A DNA stretch of 6,009 nt from Leptolyngbyaceae cyanobacterium SM1_3_5 (GCA_012031475.1 JAAUTJ010000325.1:1-6009), one strand, 5' to 3'; shown: positions 1 to 6,009, counted from the first letter of the stretch. Program-made: numbers and translations. Notes: generated by a model not told the origin, from the sequence alone.

Positions 1-123
1 GTGCAGGGCTATCTCGCGCTTGATCTCGTCAAGAAGAACAATGTCGAACTGGTCAAGGGCGTCGACCGCGCCAGCACCACCACCGTGGGCGCGCTGCGCA
101 CCGCGGTGACGGTGGCGCAGGCG
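1..123 (+). CDS. TelA-family (toxic anion resistance) protein, internal fragment, cut by a chimeric junction
   Basis: Frame 1 is open from the first base. Over about 41 codons it reads like the central region of TelA/YceH-type toxic anion resistance proteins, with the elements LALDLVKKNN, ELVKGVDRAS, TTTV, ALRTAV and TVAQA in the order I remember for that family. Members are soluble cytoplasmic proteins linked to tellurite and other stress resistance. Codon use differs from the rest of the window: 36 of 41 third positions are G or C. The similarity stops at about base 123, where TelA proteins would continue with a leucine and a conserved coiled stretch. Instead the frame runs on meaninglessly to a stop at 276 while frame 3 encodes RTX repeats. 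The opening GTG is simply the window edge, not a start codon. Assignment to TelA is from memory of the family; the composition break and the frame switch are seen directly. Confidence 0.55.
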
Positions 124-1109
124 ATGACAACATCAGCGGCGGGTCGGGTAACGATCGGCTCTTTGGCGGCCTGGGTAACGATTTCATCGCAGGCGATACA
201 GGAAACGATCTCATGGTCGGCGGTTTGGGCGATGACACGCTCGACTGGGATGATGGCGACGGCAACGACATCATGAGCGGCAATGAAGGCCGAGACACGA
301 TCGAAGTAGATGGTTCTGTGGCACTCGGTGACAACAACGTGCTGGGCAAAAATGCTCAAGGTCTGGCCTTCTTCGAGCGCACTGGCCTGAATGGACAGTT
401 GGGCGTCGGCAGGTTTGATCTGACGGTAGACACAGCCGAAGTGTTTGATGTCAGCAGTTTTGGCGGCAACGATACGTTTGTAATCAACGATTTGACTGGA
501 ACAGGCGTCGAGTTAATCGAGTTTGACGGCGGAGCGGGAAACGACATCCTGGATGCTCGCAACACCAGCACTCGCATTGAGGCGATCGGCGGGGATGGCG
601 ACGACACGCTGATCGGCGGCACAGGCACGATCGTCGTGGGCGCGGCAACCTTGGGCGATACACTGACGGGCGGCGCGGGTCGAGACAAGTTCCAGTTCTC
701 AAGCGATCCGTTTGCGGGCGTCCCCGTTGGCAACTCGAATCGGCCTGATGTGATTACCGACTTTGCGTTTGCTGACGATCGAATCGCGATCGATCCGCGA
801 GGCTTCACCGCTCCACTGTCTTTTGCCAAAGGCGAAGTCAATGCGCTTTCGGGCAGCAGCAACGTCCTTGTCCTTGAAGGCAGCTTTGCTAATGCGGGTC
901 AAGCCGCCAACGCGATTCGAGACAACAACAACCTCACAGCCGATCGCGGCGTCTTCGTCTACTTCAACCAAAATCTCGGTATCAGCCGCGTTGTCTTCTC
1001 AGAAAACCTAGCGAATGGTGGCCGTTTCAGCGTTCTTGGCAATCTGACAAACCTGACAAGTGCCGCCCAACAAGCGAACTTCACGGCAGACAATTTCAGC
1101 GTTGCCTAG
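105..1109 (+). CDS. RTX/hemolysin-type calcium-binding repeat protein, C-terminal part (5' end missing)
   Basis: From base 105 frame 3 encodes about 334 residues, ending at TAG 1107-1109. The first ~70 residues are tandem nonapeptides of the GGxGxDxxx type (for example GDGGAGDDN, ISGGSGNDR, LFGGLGNDF, MVGGLGDDT), which bind calcium in a parallel beta-roll. A non-repeat stretch of roughly 85-90 residues follows, then a second, looser set (FDGGAGNDIL, IGGDGDDTLIGG, LTGGAGRDKF). The distal region has the DVITDF element seen before the secretion signal of RTX proteins. The end is Asn-rich and hydrophobic (FTADNFSVA), as expected for an uncleaved C-terminal type I secretion signal. The likely product is secreted or on the cell surface; no enzymatic domain is visible. 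The true start lies upstream and has been replaced by foreign sequence. ATG 213 lies inside the repeats and is not a credible start. The family call is secure; the specific role is unknown. Confidence 0.85.
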   Translation, partial: GDGGAGDDNISGGSGNDRLFGGLGNDFIAGDTGNDLMVGGLGDDTLDWDDGDGNDIMSGNEGRDTIEVDGSVALGDNNVLGKNAQGLAFFERTGLNGQLGVGRFDLTVDTAEVFDVSSFGGNDTFVINDLTGTGVELIEFDGGAGNDILDARNTSTRIEAIGGDGDDTLIGGTGTIVVGAATLGDTLTGGAGRDKFQFSSDPFAGVPVGNSNRPDVITDFAFADDRIAIDPRGFTAPLSFAKGEVNALSGSSNVLVLEGSFANAGQAANAIRDNNNLTADRGVFVYFNQNLGISRVVFSENLANGGRFSVLGNLTNLTSAAQQANFTADNFSVA

Positions 1110-1116
1110 TGACTTG

Positions 1117-1153
1117 CCCTCAACCCCTTCTTTCCAGGGAGAGGGGGAAGGGT
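1117..1153. repeat. C-rich/G-rich imperfect inverted repeat in the spacer after the RTX gene
   Basis: The spacer starts with a pyrimidine-rich half (CCCTTC at 1125-1130) followed by a purine-rich half (GAAGGG at 1147-1152). These pair as a 6-bp stem that can be extended by G-U pairs. The wording, a CCTCAACCCC half then CAGGGAGAGGGG, resembles a small dispersed intergenic repeat that I recall from many cyanobacterial genomes. It lies 8 bases after the RTX stop codon and could act as a weak terminator or RNA-stabilising hairpin. There is no run of T after it, so a classical intrinsic terminator is not supported. Family membership is from memory. Confidence 0.4.
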
Positions 1154-1210
1154 CAAATTCAGCCTTCTGCACATTCGATCGATTATGCCGCTCAATTCTT
1201 CTTGAAGCCA

Positions 1211-1215
1211 AAAGG
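1211..1215 (+). promoter_or_regulatory. Ribosome binding site of the membrane-anchored WD40 gene
   Basis: AAAGG ends 8 bases before ATG 1224. This supports that start over any later ATG, because the membrane anchor begins about 16 residues downstream. Confidence 0.5.
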
Positions 1216-1223
1216 TTTCTATT

Positions 1224-2381
1224 ATGAAAAACCAAGACGAAACGCTGATCGCAACACCCCAACAAACAGCTTGGTTCAAGTATGCCGCAGGGTCTTTGAT
1301 GCTGCTGGGTGTTGGAATTTTGATTGGAAGTGTGCTGCGTCCTGAATCCATCGCACCCGTTCAACCAGGCATCACTACCCAGACCGCGCAGCCTTGCAGC
1401 TTTCCGATCGAAGCGATCGGCAATGCAGCGCGATCGGATGCGACGAGCCTGGTTGAGCCGCGCATTTCGATCGATTGTGCCGCGACCGACTGGCAGCAGC
1501 TTAACGTCAAAACCTTTGTCGGACGGTTTGGCGCAGCTTGGTGGGTTGCCGTCTCGCCGGATGGCAAAACGACGGCATCGGTCAGCGGCAGCGTGGTGGA
1601 AGTGCGCGATTTGCAGACGCAAACGGTGCTGCATACGCTGCAAGGCCATACCGATGTGATCCACGCGATCGCCATCAGTCCCGATGGCAAAACTTTGGCG
1701 ACGGGCAGCGCCGATCGCACCATCAAGCTGTGGAATCTGCAAACGGGCGAACTGCTGCAAACGCTGCGCGGACATGTCGGCGTTCTCTGGTCAATTTCCT
1801 TCACGCCTGACGGTCAAACCTTGGCAAGCGGCGGCGGCGACAGCACGATTCGCCTGTGGGATCTGAAGACGGGGCGGCTGGTGCGGACGCTTTCGGGACA
1901 TCGCGATCGCCTCTTTCCGGTCGTCTTCAGTCCCGATGGCAACCTGCTCGCCAGCGGCAGCAAAGACACGACGATTCGCCTGTGGGATTGGCGAACCGGG
2001 AAAGAACTGCGCGTCCTCAGCGGCCACACCGATGCCGTCAGAACCTTGGCCTTTGACCCGACCGGAGCGCAAATTGCCAGTGCGGGCTGGGACGGCACAC
2101 TCAAACTGTGGGATGTGCAGACCGGAAAAGAGTTGCATTCGTTTACAGGTCACGCCAATCATATTGTTTCAGTGGCCTTTAGTCCCGATGGCAAAACGTT
2201 AGCCAGCGGCGGCATCGACAACACAATTAAGCTGTGGAATTTAGAGAACAATACGCCTTTGGCAACGCTGCTCGGACATTTTGACTGGGTGCTGTCTGTT
2301 ACTTTTACGCCCGATGGCAAAACGTTAGTGAGCGGTAGCCGAGACGGATCGATCGCCCTTTGGAGCCGCAAAGATTTGTAA
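1224..2381 (+). CDS. Membrane-anchored seven-bladed WD40 repeat protein
   Basis: The product has 385 residues. Residues 17-38 form one hydrophobic helix near the N-terminus; its only nearby charges are K2/K19 before it and R39 after it. A stalk of about 60 residues follows, with the protein's only two cysteines (C58 and C85). Seven WD40 repeats fill residues 100-385 with a regular 42-residue period from blade 2 on: GH at 141, 183, 225, 267, 309 and 351, each followed by a SPDGKTLASGS-like strand, a D-x-TI-x-LW core and LQTGELLQTL-like linkers. Blade 1 (from about 100) has lost the GH and the W of its WD, reading VRD, so it is the most diverged. Such propellers are scaffolds or ligand-binding sensors; no catalytic domain is present. 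The anchor may be an uncleaved signal, placing the propeller in the periplasm; this is inferred. The kinase-WD40 gene starts 22 nt after the stop, so the two are probably one operon. Confidence 0.9.
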   Translation: MKNQDETLIATPQQTAWFKYAAGSLMLLGVGILIGSVLRPESIAPVQPGITTQTAQPCSFPIEAIGNAARSDATSLVEPRISIDCAATDWQQLNVKTFVGRFGAAWWVAVSPDGKTTASVSGSVVEVRDLQTQTVLHTLQGHTDVIHAIAISPDGKTLATGSADRTIKLWNLQTGELLQTLRGHVGVLWSISFTPDGQTLASGGGDSTIRLWDLKTGRLVRTLSGHRDRLFPVVFSPDGNLLASGSKDTTIRLWDWRTGKELRVLSGHTDAVRTLAFDPTGAQIASAGWDGTLKLWDVQTGKELHSFTGHANHIVSVAFSPDGKTLASGGIDNTIKLWNLENNTPLATLLGHFDWVLSVTFTPDGKTLVSGSRDGSIALWSRKDL

Positions 2382-2396
2382 GTCGTTATCCACATC

Positions 2397-2401
2397 AAGA
2401 G
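2397..2401 (+). promoter_or_regulatory. Weak ribosome binding site before the kinase-WD40 gene; start is ambiguous
   Basis: AAGAG lies only 2 bases before ATG 2404 but 8 bases before GTG 2410. The spacing favours GTG 2410 as the true start. That would remove only the residues M-I and leave the kinase domain unchanged. Confidence 0.3.
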
Positions 2402-2403
2402 TC

Positions 2404-4404
2404 ATGATTGTGAATCAGCATTCTTCACCTCAAACAAATCCTTGGATTGGTCGTTTAGTGGGCGATCGCTACCAAATCGATCGACGATTGGGCGGCGGCG
2501 GCATGGGCGATGTTTTTCTTGCCACTGATACGAGATTGGGCAAATCGATCGCCCTAAAGCTGTTAAAAGAATCGCTGTCCAACGCTGATCTAAAAGCTCG
2601 ATTTGAGCGCGAATGTGCAATCTGCGCCGCCCTGAAAAGCAGCCATATCGTGCAGGTCAGCGACTACGGCTTAACTTCAGAAGGGTTTCCGTTTTATGTC
2701 ATGGAATATCTCCAGGGGCAAACCTTGGGACAGTTGCTATTCAGCCAGCCGCGCCTTTCGATCGAGCAGACCTGCAATATCATCACACAGGTTTGTGCGG
2801 GCTTACAGGCCGCTCATACGGGAGTTTCACTTTGGCATCGCGAAACGAATACGAACGAACAAATTAAAGTGGTGCATCGCGATCTCAAGCCGGATAATAT
2901 TTTTTTAACGCCAACTGCGCTGGGTGAATTTGTTAGAATCATCGACTTTGGAATTGCTAAAATTCAATCGCTACAGACGGAATATGCGGCCACCACTTTG
3001 TTTATGGGAACCTGCCACTACGCTTCGCCCGAACAGTTTGACGGCGGAATTATTGATGAGCGATCGGACATTTACAGCCTGGGTATTATCCTTTACGAAA
3101 TGCTTTCCGGAACCGATCCGTTTGGCTTAGACTTTCGCAAAAATCGCATTACCAATAATGCTTGGCTGGCCGCCCATGCAATGAAAGATCCGCAGCCATT
3201 GCGATCGCAACTCGACTGCGACCACATCTCTCCCGCCCTCGAAGCCGTCGTGATGCGCTGTCTCGAAAAAGCGCCAAGCGATCGATTTGCCTCGGCTGAA
3301 GATCTGCGGATGGCGCTTCAGGCCGCAGTTGCTCGTGCTGCCAACGAAATGCGGACTGAAGTTCGCCCGATCGCCCCTCGACCCGCCCGCCGCAGAACTG
3401 CCCCAATCTGGCTGAGCGTCGGCGCAACGCTGCTGACGTTGGCCGTTGCCGCTCACGCCGTTCCTCAACTGATGCATTTGCCGATCGCTCCGCCCACTTT
3501 GTCCAATCGTCAGGCGATCGCGCTGGCTGAAACGCTCTCAGGCAGCGCGGCTCCGGTCTGGGCGGCGGTGATGACGCCGGACGGTCAAACCTTGGTGAGT
3601 GCGGGAGAAGACCGAGTTGAAAGCCGCTATCCGATCAAAATTTGGGATGTCAAGGCGCAGCAGGTGCGGCAAACGCTGGCCGGACATGGAGAGGCGGTGC
3701 GATCGCTCAGCCTCAGTGCGGACGGCAAAATTTTGGCGAGCGGCAGTGCAGACAACACGATTAGGCTCTGGAATTTGCAGACGGGTGAACTGATTCGCAC
3801 CCTCGAAGGTCATTCTGCTCCGGTTGCGTCGATCGCTCTAAATGCTGATGGAAGAACGCTCGTCAGCGGCAGCGAAGACCGGACGGTGAAAATCTGGGAT
3901 GTGCAAACGGGAGCCAGGCGGACGCTGACGGCTCACACTGAGGCGGTGTATTCGGTGGCGCTGAGTCCTGACGGTGGGGCGATCGCCAGCGGCAGTGCGG
4001 ATAAAACGATTCGCCTGTGGGATACGGAATCGGGCGAACTAGTTCGGACATTGGGCGAACCCGGAGGCCATCGCGATACGGTTGGCGCAGTCGCCTTCAG
4101 TCCCGATGGGCAACAGTTGGTGAGCGGCGGCTGGGATGGCTTTGTCAAACTGTGGAACGCCTCGACCGGACAGTTGGTTCAAACCTTTGAAGGTCACAGC
4201 GATCGCGTCGTCTCAATCGCTTTTTTCAATCCCCAAACGATCGCCAGCGCCAGCTTTGACCATACGATTAAACTTTGGCAGCCGCCTTCCACATCGGCCA
4301 TTCAAACGCTGGACGATCATACCAGTCGCGTTTTGGCGATCAGCGCGGCAGATCGATCGATGATCAGCAGCAGCAGCGACACCACCATCAAAATTTGGCG
4401 CTAA
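2404..4404 (+). CDS. Transmembrane serine/threonine protein kinase with C-terminal WD40 propeller
   Basis: The product has 666 residues. An N-terminal Hanks-type kinase domain spans about 17-310. It has the glycine loop GGGGMGDV (30-37), ATP lysine K52 in ALKLLK, the likely alpha-C glutamate E70, HRDLKPDN (158-165, with D160, K162 and N165), DFG (181-183), activation-loop GTCHYASPE (202-210) and the SDIYSLG helix (221-227). All residues needed for catalysis are present. An Arg/Pro-rich linker (321-334) leads to a single membrane helix at about 336-353. Seven WD40 blades then run from about 378 to 666. The arrangement places the kinase in the cytoplasm and the propeller in the periplasm, consistent with all seven cysteines lying in the kinase half. 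Expected activity is ATP-dependent Ser/Thr phosphorylation controlled by the propeller; ligand and substrates are unknown. It follows the WD40 gene by 22 nt, probably in one operon. Start: ATG 2404, with GTG 2410 as a credible alternative. Confidence 0.93.
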   Translation: MIVNQHSSPQTNPWIGRLVGDRYQIDRRLGGGGMGDVFLATDTRLGKSIALKLLKESLSNADLKARFERECAICAALKSSHIVQVSDYGLTSEGFPFYVMEYLQGQTLGQLLFSQPRLSIEQTCNIITQVCAGLQAAHTGVSLWHRETNTNEQIKVVHRDLKPDNIFLTPTALGEFVRIIDFGIAKIQSLQTEYAATTLFMGTCHYASPEQFDGGIIDERSDIYSLGIILYEMLSGTDPFGLDFRKNRITNNAWLAAHAMKDPQPLRSQLDCDHISPALEAVVMRCLEKAPSDRFASAEDLRMALQAAVARAANEMRTEVRPIAPRPARRRTAPIWLSVGATLLTLAVAAHAVPQLMHLPIAPPTLSNRQAIALAETLSGSAAPVWAAVMTPDGQTLVSAGEDRVESRYPIKIWDVKAQQVRQTLAGHGEAVRSLSLSADGKILASGSADNTIRLWNLQTGELIRTLEGHSAPVASIALNADGRTLVSGSEDRTVKIWDVQTGARRTLTAHTEAVYSVALSPDGGAIASGSADKTIRLWDTESGELVRTLGEPGGHRDTVGAVAFSPDGQQLVSGGWDGFVKLWNASTGQLVQTFEGHSDRVVSIAFFNPQTIASASFDHTIKLWQPPSTSAIQTLDDHTSRVLAISAADRSMISSSSDTTIKIWR

Positions 4405-4489
4405 CGGCTGAACGCTTTGAGCAAGGGCGAATCGGGACTGATTGGTATCTATTTGAGAAAGCATTCCAGTATCATCAAGTTTGCATAGC

Positions 4490-4495
4490 AGGAGA
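4490..4495 (+). promoter_or_regulatory. Strong ribosome binding site of the MFS transporter gene
   Basis: AGGAGA lies 5 bases before ATG 4501. It is the best Shine-Dalgarno match in the window and fixes the start. The 96-nt spacer after the kinase holds no clear terminator or promoter that I can support. Confidence 0.65.
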
Positions 4496-4500
4496 CATCG

Positions 4501-5687
4501 ATGAAAACGCACTCGTCTTCTCGATCGCAGCTTTCAATTCGCTGGATGGGTGTTGCGGCATTGGCATCCTTGTACGGTGCATTCACCCTGGCTTGGGTAA
4601 ACTACCGAATTCACCTGCCGGGATTGCTGACGCAGTTTCAATTCTCAGCCGATGTTGCACCCCAACTGCTGCTGATTGAAACGCTGCTGGCAATTAGTTT
4701 AGAGCCGCTGATGGGAAAAATTTCCGATCGAATGGCGCAGCAGCAAGGAACTCGGCTGCCGCTGATCTCGCTGGGCGTGGTGCTAGCGTCGGCTGTTTTT
4801 ATGGCAATTCCAGTCTGGGCAATTTTCGTTTCACCCAGCAGTGCGGGACAGTGGGGACTGCTGGGATTGCTGATTGGCTGGGCGATCGTCATGAGTATTT
4901 TTCGCAGTCCCTCAGTGGCGCTGCTGAGGCAATCTGCCTCAACTCCAAATTTGCCCCTAGCGGCCAGCGGCTTGACCTTTGCCGCCGGAATTGCCGGAGC
5001 AGCCGCACCTTTGGCAAAGCAGTTCATTCTTGATTTGGGGGTGGCTGTTACGTTTACCGCAGCCGCAATTTTGCTGCTCGCAACAGCGGCGGCAGTCAGG
5101 TTTTTCGCGCCTGCCGCCCCTGAGAGGCCACGTGCCTCCAGCACATCCGATTCCCTGTCTCGACTGTGCCTGATCTTTTTTACCGGACTGGCAGTCACTT
5201 TAGGATTTCGACTGGCGATCGACACCTTTCCCAAAATTTTGAAAGCCCAGCTTCCCCAAGTGAATGCGGCTCTGCTGGTTGGGGTAATTTTCTGGCGATC
5301 GCGCTGGCGGCTTTTCCGGCAGGCGCGTTTGCAGCGCGATCGAGCAATCGGCAGGTCATGCGGTTGGGCTTCGTGGGAGCCGCCGGATTTCTGGGCTTAA
5401 TGGCGTTCACCCACAGCCTGCTGATGGCGACGATTGTGGCAGTCGGCTTAGGCATCTGCTTGAGTTTTGCCATCAACGGCACACTTCCCTTCGTGCTGTC
5501 TTTGCTGCCGTCTGATCAGGCCGGATGGGGCGTTGGCGTTTTCTTTGGCGGCGGAGCCGCAGCCACAAGCTTGCTAGGTGGCCTGAGTTTATTGGGCGGA
5601 CTGTCATCGATCGCTGGAATTGGCCTCGGCGCGATCGCGCTTTTAGCCGCTGGCTTGTGTATTGCTGCCCATCCTGAGCCGATCTAG
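4501..5687 (+). pseudogene. MFS-type transporter, interrupted by an apparent one-base deletion
   Basis: Frame 1 from ATG 4501 encodes about 261 residues of an inner-membrane transporter, then becomes nonsense and ends at TAA 5398-5400. Frame 3 continues the same protein from about 5286 to TAG 5685-5687. Joined, they give about 395 residues, normal for the major facilitator superfamily. Twelve hydrophobic segments can be traced: seven in the first part (about 17-36, 52-71, 86-109, 117-134, 154-172, 181-199, 222-240) and five spanning or following the break. The loop between helices 2 and 3 has GKISDR (72-77), matching MFS motif A (G-x3-D-R). Adding one base at the GGGG run (5281-5284) restores VGGNFLAIALAAF, so the defect is a single lost base, either a sequencing error or a real mutation. 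Substrate cannot be told; the sequence resembles uncharacterised cyanobacterial MFS proteins. It follows the kinase gene after 96 nt. Confidence 0.82.
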
Positions 5688-6008
5688 TGAGACTGCTCGA
5701 CGGCTCCCAACGCTTTGAGGGTAGCTTTTTGGGCAGCGGTCAACCCCGTGATGCCCAGAATGTTCATGCCTTCATAGGGGCGATCGGCTCTAAGCGTTTG
5801 CAAACAGTCTCCGGTCTGGATGTCCCAAAGCTTGATCGTTTCGTCTTCGCTGCCCGTTGCCAAAATCTGACCCTCTGGGCTAAACGCGATCGATCGAACT
5901 TCTTTGCCGTTGTCCTTGCAGCGTCAGAGATTCGGCTTCTGCGGTCTGCTGTTCCCCATCCATCGTTGCCCAATCTATCTTTTCGAGATGCCACAGTTTA
6001 ATGATGCG
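5684..6008 (-). pseudogene. WD40 repeat protein, C-terminal end, cut by the window edge and by an apparent two-base deletion
   Basis: On the minus strand the first ~32 codons (6008 down to 5913) read as the end of a WD40 blade (IIKLWHLEK), then an extended linker ending LTLQG. That frame then hits TAG at 5882-5880. The next blade continues in another frame from 5911: NGKEVRSIAFSPEG, LATGSEDETIKLWDIQTGDCLQTL. It ends with a tail of about 33 residues containing RPYEGMNI, GLTAAQKATLKALGAVE and stop TAG 5686-5684. Restoring two bases at the break rebuilds the expected GHNG blade start, so a CA lost from a CACA run is the simplest explanation. The C-terminal tail is one I recall at the end of cyanobacterial WD40 proteins carrying N-terminal NTPase-type domains, so the missing part may be large. 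It is convergent with, and overlaps, the MFS gene. Confidence 0.75.
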
Positions 6009-6009
6009 A

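Noticed and set aside
9..359. Minus-strand open frames opposite the TelA/RTX junction
   Set aside because: Low-complexity Ala/Val/Thr or Pro/Ser translations are the expected antisense of Gly/Asp-rich RTX repeats.
1158..1186. Possible promoter TTCAGC - 17 bases - GATTAT upstream of the WD40 gene
   Set aside because: It matches only 3 of 6 and 4 of 6 consensus bases, so it is no better than chance in this spacer.
1008..1775. A 255-residue minus-strand open frame antisense to the RTX end, spacer and WD40 gene
   Set aside because: It has no recognisable domain, is rich in Arg, His and Gln, and lies opposite a clear WD40 gene. It is a codon-pattern shadow.
4364..4379. Short AGC triplet run near the end of the kinase gene
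   Set aside because: It encodes serines in the last WD40 blade at a position where Ser/Gly is normal. It is too short to count as a meaningful microsatellite.
4405..4500. Terminator or promoter between the kinase and MFS genes
   Set aside because: I found no stem of useful length followed by T residues, and no -35/-10 pair with acceptable spacing.
5687..6001. Plus-strand open frame of 104 residues at the right end
   Set aside because: It is the antisense of the WD40 C-terminus on the minus strand, whose repeat motifs are unmistakable.

Overview
The window reads as cyanobacterial DNA. By eye it holds ten copies of the HIP1 octamer GCGATCGC between 1665 and 5638, plus many shorter CGATCG cores. 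Its gene content also fits: three WD40-repeat genes in 6 kb, a Ser/Thr kinase fused to a propeller, and an RTX-type calcium-binding protein with a typical cyanobacterial C-terminus. The first ~120 bases look different. They are GC-rich at third codon positions and resemble a TelA-family (toxic anion resistance) protein from a different kind of bacterium. I read the left edge as a chimeric junction, most likely an assembly artefact.

Layout, left to right: (1) 1-123, a TelA-like fragment in frame 1. (2) 105-1109, the C-terminal part of an RTX/hemolysin-type calcium-binding protein in frame 3, with its N-terminus missing. (3) 1110-1223, a spacer with a C-rich/G-rich imperfect inverted repeat. 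(4) 1224-2381, a membrane-anchored seven-bladed WD40 propeller protein. (5) 2404-4404, a Ser/Thr kinase followed by a transmembrane helix and a second seven-bladed propeller, 22 nt downstream of the previous gene. (6) 4501-5687, a 12-helix MFS transporter broken by an apparent one-base deletion near 5281-5284. (7) 5684-6008 on the minus strand, the C-terminal end of a third WD40 protein with an apparent two-base deletion near 5912. Its stop codon shares the palindrome CTAG with the MFS stop.

The most coherent functional unit is genes 4 and 5. They are probably co-transcribed, and their propellers match blade for blade. By the positive-inside rule both propellers are predicted to lie on the periplasmic side, with the kinase domain in the cytoplasm. 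This suggests a two-protein membrane signalling module: a kinase with a sensor propeller and a kinase-less paralogue. That role is inferred. The MFS gene follows on the same strand after 96 nt with its own strong ribosome binding site, and may or may not belong to the unit. Two frameshifts about 630 bp apart and a chimeric left end together suggest draft-quality sequence, so the broken genes may be intact in the organism. I saw no tRNA, rRNA, CRISPR array or insertion sequence.
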